Shown here: positions 53,218 to 61,889 of the stretch, piece after piece
Numbering within the stretch: the stretch's first letter is position 1
How the letters are laid out: each line of letters opens with the position of its first letter
Origin: Aurantimonas endophytica
Lineage (GTDB): Bacteria; Pseudomonadota; Alphaproteobacteria; Rhizobiales; Rhizobiaceae
DNA: 64,000 nucleotides
Direction of reading: 5' to 3'
Assembly: GCF_014196845.1 (NCBI RefSeq)
Contig: NZ_JACIEM010000001.1
Location: 372,001-436,000, forward strand
The notes under the pieces: generated by a model
The model's database searches: none
What the model was told of the DNA's origin: nothing
The model's input: the letters and a program-made list of their open reading frames with translations, nothing else
Position numbers and translations under genes: made by a program

Positions 53218-54357
53218 ATGATCGTCCAGCGGTTCGTCCAGTGGCGCGAGACGGCCAACAGCGCAGGGCGGGCGGAAGCAGCCCGCGCTGTCGCGAAAGC
53301 CTTTGTCGAGGGCCGGTTCTGCGCCGCGGAGCGGATCGAGGCCGAGGCGACGCTGACGCTGATGCTCGACGACCCGTCACCCAAGGTGCGCCAGGCGCTG
53401 GCGGAAGGTCTCGCGACGGCGAGGGGCGTTCCACCGGCCATCCTGCAGGCGCTCTGCGAGGATAGCGACGCCATCGCCTGTCCGGTCGCCCAGGGCTCGC
53501 CGATGCTGACCGACGAGGACCTGATCACCCTCGTGGCGATCGGATCCGACGCGGTGCGGCGGGCGGTCGTCGCACGGCCTGTCCTGTCGGTGCGGGTTTC
53601 GGCGGCGATCGCGGAGGTAGCCGACCCATCGATCTGCGTCGCGCTGCTGGACAATGAAGGCGCGGCAATTGCCGGCGTCAGCTACCAGCGACTCGCGGAA
53701 CGCCACGGCCAGGATGCCGATGTCCGCGGTGCGCTGCTGGCACGACGGGATCTGCCGGCCACGGTACGCCAGACGTTGATCCTTGCGGCGGGGCAGGCGC
53801 TCGCCGACTTTCCCCTGTTGCGCTCGCTGGTGGGACCGAAGCGAGCGGAGGATGTCGCGCACGCCGCTTGCGAGAAAGCCACGGCCAGACTGGCGGAAAT
53901 CGCGCCCGCAGGGGAGATTCCCGCTCTGGTCGAGCATTTGCGGGCCAGCGGGCAGCTCACAGCAGCTTTCCTGCTGCGCTCCGTCTCGACCGGCCATATC
54001 GACCTTCTGGGCGCGGCACTGGCGCGCCTGTCGCAGACGTCGGAGCGGCGGGTCGCAGCTGTGCTCGCCGGCGGTCGTCAGAAGGCCGTGACGGCCCTGA
54101 TCGTCGAGTGCGGGCTGCCGGCGTCGATGGGCCCGCTCTTCTGGGTGGCGGTCACGGTCTGGCGGGAGATCGCGGCGGGCAAGCGCATTGCGCGGCCGGA
54201 AGAGGTTCCCCAGATGATCATGCGGCGCGTCGCGGCCAATCACGATGCCGAGCGGGGGCCGGCCGACACCGATGAGGTGACGCGGTTCCTGCACCGCCTG
54301 GCGGGAGAGGCCGCGCTCGACGCCGCACGCGAGCGGGCTCGACGCCTCGCCGCCTGA
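53218..54357 (+). CDS. DUF2336 domain protein
   Basis: 379 residues from ATG 53218; an in-frame GTG at 53182 would add 12 Arg-rich residues. The protein is almost all helical with HEAT-like repeats (LTLMLDDPSPKVRQALAEGL, ITLVAIGSDAVRRAVVARPV, VALLDNEGAAIAGVSYQRLA), matching DUF2336. The family is common in Rhizobiales and Caulobacterales and of unknown function. The C-terminus has a conserved helix ending in an Arg-rich tail (ARERARRLAA). Confidence 0.87.
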   Translation: MIVQRFVQWRETANSAGRAEAARAVAKAFVEGRFCAAERIEAEATLTLMLDDPSPKVRQALAEGLATARGVPPAILQALCEDSDAIACPVAQGSPMLTDEDLITLVAIGSDAVRRAVVARPVLSVRVSAAIAEVADPSICVALLDNEGAAIAGVSYQRLAERHGQDADVRGALLARRDLPATVRQTLILAAGQALADFPLLRSLVGPKRAEDVAHAACEKATARLAEIAPAGEIPALVEHLRASGQLTAAFLLRSVSTGHIDLLGAALARLSQTSERRVAAVLAGGRQKAVTALIVECGLPASMGPLFWVAVTVWREIAAGKRIARPEEVPQMIMRRVAANHDAERGPADTDEVTRFLHRLAGEAALDAARERARRLAA

Positions 54358-54368
54358 ATTGCGCTGTG

Positions 54369-55142
54369 TCAGTAGCGGAATTGCTCGGCAAGGATCCGCT
54401 CGTCCCAGGAATGCTCGACATCGAACATGATCAGCCCGGTATCGGTGGCCGATTCCCGGATCGTGATCTTGCGCACCGACTTGACCTCCGTCGCGTCGGC
54501 GACGGCGTTTACCGGCCGCTTCTCCGGCTCCAGCACCACGATGTCCACCGTCTGGTGGTTCGGCAGGAGGGCGCCGCGCCAGCGCCGCGGCCGGAACGGA
54601 CTCACCGGCGTCAGGGCCAGCAGCGGCGCTTCCACCGGGATGATCGGTCCCTGCGCCGACAGATTGTAGGCCGTCGAGCCGATCGGCGTCGCGACCATGA
54701 CGCCGTCGCACACCAGCTCCTCCAGCCGTACGGTCCCGTCGATGGCGATTTGCAGCCGGGCCGCCTGATAGGACTGGCGGAACAGCGCCACCTCGTTGAT
54801 CGCCAGGGCGTTGTGCGTGTTTCCCTCGGCGTCGATGGCAGTCATGGTCAGCGGGTGGATGACGTTGCGGGTCGCCGCGGCGAGACGTTCGCGCAGCCCG
54901 TCCTCCCGGTACTCGTTCATCAGGAAGCCGATGGTCCCCTTGTTCATGCCGTAGATCGGCACGCCCGTTCCCATGAAGCGATGCAGCGTGTTGAGCATGT
55001 GGCCATCGCCGCCCAGCGCGACGATTACGTCGGCATTCTCAGGCTTGTCGTTGCCGTAGAGGGCGCTCAGCCGCCGTGCCGCTTCCTGGGCCGCCGGCGT
55101 GCTGCTGGCGAGAAAACTGATCGACTGGAGTTCACGTGACAT
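54369..55142 (-). CDS. nadK: NAD kinase
   Basis: 257 residues from ATG 55142. The GGDG motif is at 44-47 ([11 protein letters not shown]), the NE/D motif is in [11 protein letters not shown], and [23 protein letters not shown] is the conserved glycine-rich catalytic stretch. It phosphorylates NAD to NADP. Length matches the short alphaproteobacterial form. Convergent with the DUF2336 gene, 11 nt apart. Confidence 0.95.
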   Translation of the reverse strand: MSRELQSISFLASSTPAAQEAARRLSALYGNDKPENADVIVALGGDGHMLNTLHRFMGTGVPIYGMNKGTIGFLMNEYREDGLRERLAAATRNVIHPLTMTAIDAEGNTHNALAINEVALFRQSYQAARLQIAIDGTVRLEELVCDGVMVATPIGSTAYNLSAQGPIIPVEAPLLALTPVSPFRPRRWRGALLPNHQTVDIVVLEPEKRPVNAVADATEVKSVRKITIRESATDTGLIMFDVEHSWDERILAEQFRY

Positions 55143-55292
55143 GACGCCGCCTGGCCCGGGTGACGACGCGGGCCAGGGCCGCGTCATGGAATGGCTCAGC
55201 TAGCGCGGATGGGCCTGAAGGCCAAGCACGGGAACAATGCCCCAGCGACAAAAGCCTGCCGCGGAAGGGCTTTGTCTCTTCACCCGGAGCTG

Positions 55293-56093
55293 TCAGCTGG
55301 TTCGCGACCCTTCGATGTCGGGCAGTATTTCCGCGACGCCGTGCTCCAGGCACTGCCGGGCGAAGCGCTCGAGCCCCCGCTCGTAAAGCTTGCGATCGAT
55401 CTCCGTGACGCTCTGGACGGCGGCGTAATCGTCGGCCGTGAGGTTCAGGCTGGTCTGCTGCCCCGCCGGGGCGACATTCGCGAGGAAGTCGGCCTTCGGC
55501 TCCGGCAGCCCCGTCACCTTCGAAAACAGCCGAAGACTCGTCTGGTGCTTCTCCGTCACCCCGACCGCGGCCAGCGCCTCCAGCGCCTTGCACGAAGTCT
55601 CGAGCAAATCGGCGGCGCTATCCTGCCCGTACATGCTGTTCTCGAAGGCAAGCTGAACGGCGGCGTAGGCGCTCGATTCCTGCGCGACAAGCTCGCGGCT
55701 AAGGGCGAGGCTCGACAGATAGCGGGCCTGGTAGTTCTCCACGGACCGCGAAAGGATCGGGTGCGCGCAATATTGGGCGACCGACAGGCCTTGGGCCATC
55801 TCGTGAAACGGGTGGCTTGGGGTCCGCAGGACATGCTTGATATGGCTGAAAGTCCGTGATGTCGGGTCGCGCAAAAGGCTGACCGTCGTCGGCCATGCCC
55901 TCAGCCACACGGGCAACAATCCGCCGAAATGACCGTGGTAGACGCGCCATCGCGGATCGGGCCCGGAACTTACGAGCTCATCCCAGAGCTTGTGCGGACA
56001 CACTGCCTCGCTCGGGGCTGCTTCCTCGAAATACCTCGTCGCGCTGATGCCGCCGGACTTCGGGATGTGGAGAAAATAGATCGTACCGTCCAT
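55293..56093 (-). CDS. Sulfotransferase-like protein
   Basis: 266 residues from MDGTIYFLHIPKSGGIS. The 5'-PSB loop HIPKSGG and a 3'-PB-like SLLRDPTSRTFSH match PAPS-dependent sulfotransferases of the Gal-3-O/heparan type (Sulfotransfer_2-like). A longer in-frame start at 56195 would add 34 poorly conserved residues. It may modify surface polysaccharides or Nod-type lipids; no related gene is nearby. GC content of the flanking 150-350 nt is lower, so this may be a recent addition. Confidence 0.75.
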   Translation of the reverse strand: MDGTIYFLHIPKSGGISATRYFEEAAPSEAVCPHKLWDELVSSGPDPRWRVYHGHFGGLLPVWLRAWPTTVSLLRDPTSRTFSHIKHVLRTPSHPFHEMAQGLSVAQYCAHPILSRSVENYQARYLSSLALSRELVAQESSAYAAVQLAFENSMYGQDSAADLLETSCKALEALAAVGVTEKHQTSLRLFSKVTGLPEPKADFLANVAPAGQQTSLNLTADDYAAVQSVTEIDRKLYERGLERFARQCLEHGVAEILPDIEGSRTS

Positions 56094-56439
56094 CGGCAAC
56101 TGCTCTTGCGGAACGAGGGGCAGCGCCCGCTGCCATGATATCGAGCGCGATGTCGTGGTGGACATCAGCAATCGGCATAGCACGGGCCGGGCCACGATCT
56201 ACAGCTGCCCGATGCCTTACGACATTGCTTCCTCACCCAGCCGGATGATCGGCCGGACACGATGGGTTCGGGCGGCCGCCGAGAAACCGGCGCGGGAAGC
56301 AGCTCGGGAATGGAACCCTGCCTCGGGCGCATTCCGACGTCACCAGTCGACCTGCGACGGTGCCGGCTTGGCGCCACTGATCCGGTCTCCTTTTCCGGTT
56401 GCGCCGAAAGTCCCCGCTCGCTAGGAGATTCGAGCAGGC
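56094..56439. other. Intergenic interval left of tRNA-Thr
   Basis: About 345 nt between the sulfotransferase-like gene and tRNA-Thr. No gene, repeat or clear hairpin recognised. Confidence 0.35.
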
Positions 56440-56514
56440 GCCGGATTAGCTCAGCGGTAGAGCAGCGGTTTTGTAAACCGAAGGTCGGGGGTTCAATCCC
56501 CTCATCCGGCACCA
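56440..56514 (+). tRNA. tRNA-Thr (TGT)
   Basis: 75-nt cloverleaf: acceptor GCCGGAT/ATCCGGC, D-arm AGCTCAGCGGTAGAGC, anticodon loop TTTGTAA (TGT), T-arm CGGGGGTTCAATCCCCTC, and encoded CCA. Confidence 0.97.
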
Positions 56515-56568
56515 GCCTCGCTTCCCATTCGCCTTGCTACCGCAGATCATCTTCGGCGATCGCCGGCC

Positions 56569-57414
56569 TCAGCCGAGGTGCCGCCTTGCCGCGTACAGCG
56601 CGATGGCGGCGGCGTTGGAAACGTTCAGCGACTTGATCGTTCCGGGCATGTCGAGCCGCGCCAGGCGATCGACGGTCGTTCGGGTCTTCTGGCGCAATCC
56701 CTTGCCTTCCGCGCCCAGCACGATGGCGATGCGTTCGCCGGCGAGAGACGCCTCGTAAGGCTCGTCCCCCTCCGAATCGAGGCCGATCGTCTGGAAGCCT
56801 TGCGCCGAGAGTTCCGCCAGCGCCTCGGCGAGATTGACCACTTCCAGGTGCGGCACGTGCTCGAGCGCGCCGGAGGCCGCCTTCGCCAGCACGCCGCTTT
56901 CCTGCGGCGAGTGGCGGGCGGTGGTGATCAGCGCGTCCGCCGCGAAAGCCGCGGCCGAGCGGAACACCGCACCGACATTATGCGGATCGGTGACCTGGTC
57001 GAGGACCAGCACCAAGGTCGCGTCGGAAAGCCCGGCAAGCCGGCCGGGAATCAGCGGATCGGCTTCCAGCATCACGCCCTGATGCACCGCCTCGCTGCCG
57101 AGTTCGGCGTCGAGCAGCTTGGGCTCGACGATTTCGACCGGGCAGGGGATCGCCGCCGAGTCGAGCTCGAGGCGAGCGAGGGCGTTCCGGGTGACCAGCA
57201 GGCGGTGCAGCTTGCGCTTCGGATTGGCGATCGCCGCCGCCACGCTGTGCAGGCCGTAAAGTCGGATACGTCCGGCGGGGGAGGGCTTGCCGGGCCGTGC
57301 CTGGCGCGGCGCCACGGCGGGAGGCAACCCACCGTCGGCGCGCTTGCGGTCGCGATGGGCGCGGCGGAGTTTGGCGTAATGGGTATCTTTGGGGCTTGCG
57401 GTATCGTCGCTCAT
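56569..57414 (-). CDS. rlmB: 23S rRNA 2'-O-ribose methyltransferase RlmB (SpoU family)
   Basis: 281 residues. The N-terminal 50 residues are basic and variable. The substrate-binding domain has LYGLHSVAAAIANPKRK. SPOUT catalytic motifs are VLDQVTDPHNVGAVFRSAAAF (motif 1), IAIVLGAEGKGLR (motif 2) and IKSLNVSNAAAIALYAARR (motif 3). It methylates the 2'-OH of G2251 (E. coli numbering) in 23S rRNA. It is flanked by tRNA-Thr and tRNA-Tyr/Gly, as in many Rhizobiales. Confidence 0.93.
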   Translation of the reverse strand: MSDDTASPKDTHYAKLRRAHRDRKRADGGLPPAVAPRQARPGKPSPAGRIRLYGLHSVAAAIANPKRKLHRLLVTRNALARLELDSAAIPCPVEIVEPKLLDAELGSEAVHQGVMLEADPLIPGRLAGLSDATLVLVLDQVTDPHNVGAVFRSAAAFAADALITTARHSPQESGVLAKAASGALEHVPHLEVVNLAEALAELSAQGFQTIGLDSEGDEPYEASLAGERIAIVLGAEGKGLRQKTRTTVDRLARLDMPGTIKSLNVSNAAAIALYAARRHLG

Positions 57415-57575
57415 CCGCGTTGCTTACCGGAGCCGGGGTTCGGGCGAAAGAGCAAGCCCTGCGGCGTTGACAGATCGGTCCGAGACTTTCATAAGGCCGC
57501 TCGGATGCGCGTCGGGTTGCTGGTCGACCCGATGTGTCCGGCAAAGACCGTGTTCAGACCGGTCGATGCGGTGCC

Positions 57576-57660
57576 GGAGGGGTGTCCGAGTGGTTAAAGG
57601 AGACGGACTGTAAATCCGTTCGCTTAGCGTACGCTGGTTCGAATCCAGCCCCCTCCACCA
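57576..57660 (+). tRNA. tRNA-Tyr (GTA)
   Basis: 85-nt class II tRNA: acceptor GGAGGGG/CCCCTCC, D-arm GTCCGAGTGGTTAAAGGAGAC, anticodon loop CTGTAAA (GTA), long variable arm CGCTTAGCGTACG, T-arm CTGGTTCGAATCCAG, and encoded CCA. Confidence 0.96.
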
Positions 57661-57682
57661 TCGCCGTCCACGCAGTGCAGGC

Positions 57683-57756
57683 GCGGGTATAGCTCAATGG
57701 TAGAGCAGCAGCCTTCCAAGCTGAATATGCGGGTTCGATTCCCGCTACCCGCTCCA
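57683..57756 (+). tRNA. tRNA-Gly (TCC)
   Basis: 74-nt cloverleaf: acceptor GCGGGTA/TACCCGC, D-arm AGCTCAATGGTAGAGC, anticodon loop CTTCCAA (TCC), T-arm TGCGGGTTCGATTCCCGC, and encoded CCA. Its 3' end is 95 nt from the kdpE stop. Confidence 0.96.
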
Positions 57757-57851
57757 AGCTCTCGATCGGTTCCCAACTTCGCTTAGGAATCGCCCCCCGC
57801 GAAAAGCGGCCGGAAGTTGGTTCAAGGGGAATGCGCTCTCGGGAACCGCTC

Positions 57852-58541
57852 TCACGATTCCAGGAAGCGATAGCCGACGCCGGGCTCGTTCAGGATGAAA
57901 CGCGGGTCGGCGGGGTCGTCCTTCAGCTTTGCCCGGATCCGGCCGATGAACACCCGCAGATATTGCAGGTCGTTGCCATGCGCCGGCCCCCAGATCTCGG
58001 TCAGCAGGCGGTTATGCGTGACGATACGCCCGGCATTGGCGGCGAGATAACGCAGGAGCTCGAACTCCTTGCGGGTCAGCCGGATCGACTCGCCGTCGAG
58101 CGTCACTTCGTGGGTCGCCAGATTGAGTTCGAGCCCGCCGAAGCGCAACTCGGAGACGTCCGTCACCGGCGCCGCGCCGTCCCGTGTCCGCAGCAGCACG
58201 CGCATGCGCGCCAGGAGTTCGGCGATGCCGAAGGGCTTGACCACGTAGTCGTTGGCGCCGGCGTCGAGCGCCGCTACCTTTTCCGACTCAGCCTGCCGGA
58301 CGGACAGGATCAGGATCGGAACCTGCGACCATTCGCGAATGCGCTGGACTACCATCTTGCCGTCGAAATCGGGCAGGCCGAGATCGAGCACGACCAGATC
58401 CGGCTGGGTCGTCGCAGTCTTGGCGACGCCGTCTTCTCCGCGGACCGCCTCGACCACCTCGAAACCGTGCGCTTCCAGCGCGATCTTCAGGAACCGCCGT
58501 ATCTGCGGCTCGTCGTCGACGACGAGGATGCGCTGACTCAA
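57852..58541 (-). CDS. kdpE: KdpE response regulator
   Basis: 229 residues. The receiver has acidic VVDDEP, phospho-acceptor Asp53 (LVVLDLGLPDFDG) and DYVVKPFG. The OmpR/PhoB-type winged helix has LTRKEFELLRYLAANAGRIV and FIGRIRAKLKDDPADPRFI. It activates kdpFABC under potassium limitation. Overlaps kdpD by ATGA. Last gene of the operon. Confidence 0.96.
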   Translation of the reverse strand: MSQRILVVDDEPQIRRFLKIALEAHGFEVVEAVRGEDGVAKTATTQPDLVVLDLGLPDFDGKMVVQRIREWSQVPILILSVRQAESEKVAALDAGANDYVVKPFGIAELLARMRVLLRTRDGAAPVTDVSELRFGGLELNLATHEVTLDGESIRLTRKEFELLRYLAANAGRIVTHNRLLTEIWGPAHGNDLQYLRVFIGRIRAKLKDDPADPRFILNEPGVGYRFLES

Positions 58542-61255
58542 ATCGCCGCCTCCCGCCGCCGTGCGGTGACGGTGTCTTCGCTGTCCGCGAGGATCGGCAA
58601 CTCGATGACGATGCTGGTGCCGTTCGGTTCGGCCGCCTCGGCGCGAATCGCGCCCCCGTGCGCTTCGAGAATGCCGCGGCAGATCGACAGGCCGAGCCCG
58701 GTCCCTGCCTGCTGGGCGTCACCGGCACGGACACGGTAGAACATGTCGAAGATCTTCTCGCGATCGGCGGCCGGAATGCCCGGTCCCTCGTCGGCGATCG
58801 ACATGACCAGCCGCCTGCCGACGGCGCGGCCGGTCACGGCGAGGGTCGTGCCTGCCGGGGCGTATTTGGCGGCATTGTCGAGAATGTTCGTGACCACCTG
58901 TTCGAGCAGCGCGGAATCCCCGCTGATTACGGGCAGGTCCGCCGGCAGGTCCAGTTCCACCCGGTGCGCCTTCAGCACGTTCTTGAGACGGCGCATCGAA
59001 GCGCCGACGACTTCGCGCATGTCCACCGGCTCGTGCCGAACCTGCAAGGCACCATAGCCGAGCCGGGTCATGTCGAGAAGGTTCTGGACGTAGCGGTTGA
59101 GCCGCTCGCCTTCTTCGAGGATCGCCTCCGCCATGGCGTGGCGGCCCTGTTCGCCGAGAGCCTCCCCCGCCTCGACCAGGCTGGATGCCGCGCCGATGAT
59201 GGAGACGAGCGGCGTGCGCAGGTCGTGGCTGACGGAGGAAAGAAGCGCGGCGCGCAGGCGCTCCGTCTCGGTGAGCACCCGTGTCTCCTCCATGTCGCTG
59301 GCGAGCCGCGTCCGCTCGATAGCCACGCCGATCTGGTCGACCAGTGCCTCCAGCAGCCGCCGGTCCGCCGGCGTCGGGTAGGCGCCCTGCCGGAACCGCA
59401 CGCCGACGAGGCCCCACGCGGGTGCGCTGGCGCCGATGGGGAGAAACAGCCAGGACGAGGCCGGCAGCGTGACCGAACTCCACCCGGCCGGCTCGTGGTG
59501 CTCGAACGCCCACTCCGCCGCGCCCCAATCCTTGGCGTCGAGATTGTCCTCGGGCGGGAAGCCGCCGAGGATCGACAGGCTGCCATGCGGGTCTGGCCCG
59601 AGGATCAGCGAATCGCATTTCAGCGTCGAGGCGACGTGATGCACCGACGCCCAGATGACGTCGTCGAGAGAGGCTGCGCTGACGGCCTTGCGGCTGAACT
59701 CGTAAAGTCGCGCGGTCCGCTCGGCGATCGCCTGCTGGGCCGTCGCCTGCATCCGCAGCCGCGCGGCGAGATTACCCGTCACGATCGACACGACGAGGAA
59801 CAGGAACAGCGTCAGGATCTCGCTTTCCCGGTACACGGTGAAGGTGTGATAGGGCTCGGTGAACAGGAAATTATAGGCGAGGAAGGCCGCGACGCTGGAA
59901 AACAGCGAGGGCCAGAGACCGTAGCGCGTCGCCGCGAACAGCACCGCCGGCAGGAACAGCAGGGCCAGCCCCTCGACCGGCATGATCGTCAGCGACAGCA
60001 CGAACTGCGCAACGACCGCGGCCACGCCCACCGCCAGCAGCGACCACAGGTAGGCCGCCGGCTGCCGCTCGGGCTTGGGCAGCGCCATCTTCAACGTGTC
60101 CGACCCGGCGGTCCGGCTGTCCGGCGACACGATGGTGATCTCGAAGTCGGTCGCCTGCTTGATGAGCGAGTCCGCGACCGTTTCGCGCAGGAACGATGGC
60201 AGGAACCCGCGTGGTCGGCCGCGGCCGATCAGGATCCGGCTGACGTTGCGCGATCGGGCGAAGTCGAGAATGGTCTGGGCAATGTCGGCGCCGGCGTTGA
60301 GGCTGACGATTTCCGCGCCGAGTGTCTCGGCGAGGCGGAGCGCCTCGACCAGCGAATCCTTGGCCTTGTCCGGCAGGGCCTCGGTGGTCGGCGTGGCGAC
60401 GCTGACGACGAGCCAGGCGGACCGGTTGCGCTCGGCCATGCGCTTGCCGACGCGGATCAGCGCCTTGGCGACGGGCGCCTCGTTCACGCAGACCAGAATC
60501 CGTTCCTGCGCCGGCCAGGGCCCGGGAATGGCATGGGTCCGCATGTGGGCGGTCATCTGCGCATCGACGCGGTCGGCCGCGATGCGGAGCGCAAGTTCGC
60601 GCAGCGCCGTCAGGTTGCCCTTCGAGAAGAAGTTCTGGATCGCTCGGCCGACCTGCTCCTGCACATACACCTTCCCCTGGCGGAGGCGGTTGAGCAGTTC
60701 CTCCGGCGCGAGGTCGACCAGTTCGATGTCGTCGGCGAGTTCCAGCACGGTGTCGGGGACCGTCTCGCGCACCCGCACGCCCGAGATCCTCGCGACGATA
60801 TCGTTGAGGCTTTCCAGATGCTGGATGTTCAGCGTCGTGTCGACGTCGATCCCGGCCTCCAGCAGATCCTCGACATCCTGCCAGCGCTTGGCGTGGTGGC
60901 TGCCCTCGACATTGGTGTGGGCGAGCTCGTCGACGAGGACGAGCTTCGGCCGCCGCGAGATGATCGCGTCGACATCCATCTCGGGCATGGCGCGGCCGCG
61001 GTAGAACAGATGCCGCCGCGGCACGATTTCCAGCCCGGCCAGCAGCCGTTCCGTATCGGCCCGGCCATGCCTCTCGACGATCCCGACGACCACGTCGAGC
61101 CCTTCGGCGACATGCTGGCGCGCCGCCTCCAGCATGGTGAAGGTCTTGCCGACCCCGGGGGCGGCGCCGAGGAAGATCTTCAGACGGCCGCGCCCCTCTC
61201 GCCCGGCTGCGGCGAGAAGGGCTTCCGGTTCCGGTCGTGTCTCCGTCTCGGGCAT
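58538..61255 (-). CDS. kdpD: KdpD osmosensitive potassium sensor kinase
   Basis: 905 residues. N-terminal KdpD domain with Walker A FLGAAPGVGKTFT (about 28-40) and VDELAHTNVEGSHHAKRW, a universal-stress-protein domain (LVCVNEAPVAKALIRVGKRM), four transmembrane helices (about 400-500), a GAF domain (about 520-650), the H-box SSVSHDLRTPLVSI, N-box LDNAAKYAP and ATPase motif DEGPGIP, GTGLGLSICRGI. It phosphorylates KdpE at low potassium. Its long antisense open frame is not a gene. Confidence 0.96.
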   Translation of the reverse strand: MPETETRPEPEALLAAAGREGRGRLKIFLGAAPGVGKTFTMLEAARQHVAEGLDVVVGIVERHGRADTERLLAGLEIVPRRHLFYRGRAMPEMDVDAIISRRPKLVLVDELAHTNVEGSHHAKRWQDVEDLLEAGIDVDTTLNIQHLESLNDIVARISGVRVRETVPDTVLELADDIELVDLAPEELLNRLRQGKVYVQEQVGRAIQNFFSKGNLTALRELALRIAADRVDAQMTAHMRTHAIPGPWPAQERILVCVNEAPVAKALIRVGKRMAERNRSAWLVVSVATPTTEALPDKAKDSLVEALRLAETLGAEIVSLNAGADIAQTILDFARSRNVSRILIGRGRPRGFLPSFLRETVADSLIKQATDFEITIVSPDSRTAGSDTLKMALPKPERQPAAYLWSLLAVGVAAVVAQFVLSLTIMPVEGLALLFLPAVLFAATRYGLWPSLFSSVAAFLAYNFLFTEPYHTFTVYRESEILTLFLFLVVSIVTGNLAARLRMQATAQQAIAERTARLYEFSRKAVSAASLDDVIWASVHHVASTLKCDSLILGPDPHGSLSILGGFPPEDNLDAKDWGAAEWAFEHHEPAGWSSVTLPASSWLFLPIGASAPAWGLVGVRFRQGAYPTPADRRLLEALVDQIGVAIERTRLASDMEETRVLTETERLRAALLSSVSHDLRTPLVSIIGAASSLVEAGEALGEQGRHAMAEAILEEGERLNRYVQNLLDMTRLGYGALQVRHEPVDMREVVGASMRRLKNVLKAHRVELDLPADLPVISGDSALLEQVVTNILDNAAKYAPAGTTLAVTGRAVGRRLVMSIADEGPGIPAADREKIFDMFYRVRAGDAQQAGTGLGLSICRGILEAHGGAIRAEAAEPNGTSIVIELPILADSEDTVTARRREAAI

Positions 61256-61260
61256 GGTCC

Positions 61261-61878
61261 TTATTGCCGCGCCGGCGCTTCCGCCGCAACCGGCGTGCCG
61301 CCGTCGCGGACGGCCGGATCGGGCGCCATCGCATCGAGTGCCAGATTGAGCTGCAGGACATTCACCCGGGGCTCGCCCAGGAGACCGAACGTGCGCTGCT
61401 CGACCTGCGACAGCACCAGATCACGAATATCGCTCACCGGTATCTGGCGCGCCCCTGCGACACGCTCCGCCTGGAAAAGTGCGGCGGCGGGAGAGACATG
61501 CGGGTCCAGCCCGCTGGCCCACGTCGTCACGAGGTCGATCGGCACCGGCGCGCCGCCTCCTTCCGCGGCGAGGCGGTCGGCCTCGGCCCCGACCCGTGCG
61601 ATGAGATCGCCACTGGTCGGGCCGAGATTGCTGCCGCCGGTGCCGGCGCCGTTGTATTCCACCGCGGACGGCCGCGGGTGAAAATACCCTTCGCCCTCGA
61701 AGGCTTGGGCGACGAGGCTGGAACCGATCACGGTGCCGTCCCGGACGATCCGGCTGCCATTGGCCTGTTCGGGAAACAGCATCTGGGCGAGGCCTGTCAT
61801 GGCGAGCGGGTAGGCGAAGCCGGTCAGCAGCGTCATCGACGCCAGCATCACCAGCGCGGGTCTAAGGAAGGTCAGCAC
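61261..61878 (-). CDS. kdpC: Potassium-transporting ATPase subunit KdpC
   Basis: 205 residues from a GTG with SD AGGAGA 6 nt upstream. One N-terminal membrane helix (FLRPALVMLASMTLLTGFAYPL), then the periplasmic domain with PRPSAVEYNGAGTGGSNLGP, VTTWASGLDPHVSPAAALFQ and VNVLQLNLALD, all KdpC hallmarks. It stabilises the KdpFABC complex. Five nt from kdpD; 11 nt after kdpB. Confidence 0.95.
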   Translation of the reverse strand: MLTFLRPALVMLASMTLLTGFAYPLAMTGLAQMLFPEQANGSRIVRDGTVIGSSLVAQAFEGEGYFHPRPSAVEYNGAGTGGSNLGPTSGDLIARVGAEADRLAAEGGGAPVPIDLVTTWASGLDPHVSPAAALFQAERVAGARQIPVSDIRDLVLSQVEQRTFGLLGEPRVNVLQLNLALDAMAPDPAVRDGGTPVAAEAPARQ

Positions 61879-61889
61879 GGCAAGTCTCC

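Noticed and set aside
57773-57829. Inverted repeat CCAACTTC / GAAGTTGG between tRNA-Gly and kdpE as a defined small RNA
   Set aside because: The arms pair, but no promoter or T-run supports a discrete transcript. It may only be an imperfect kdp terminator.
58658-61681. A + strand open frame of about 1000 codons opposite kdpD and kdpC
   Set aside because: No domain, no start context and full overlap with conserved kdp genes. It is a mirror of codon bias.
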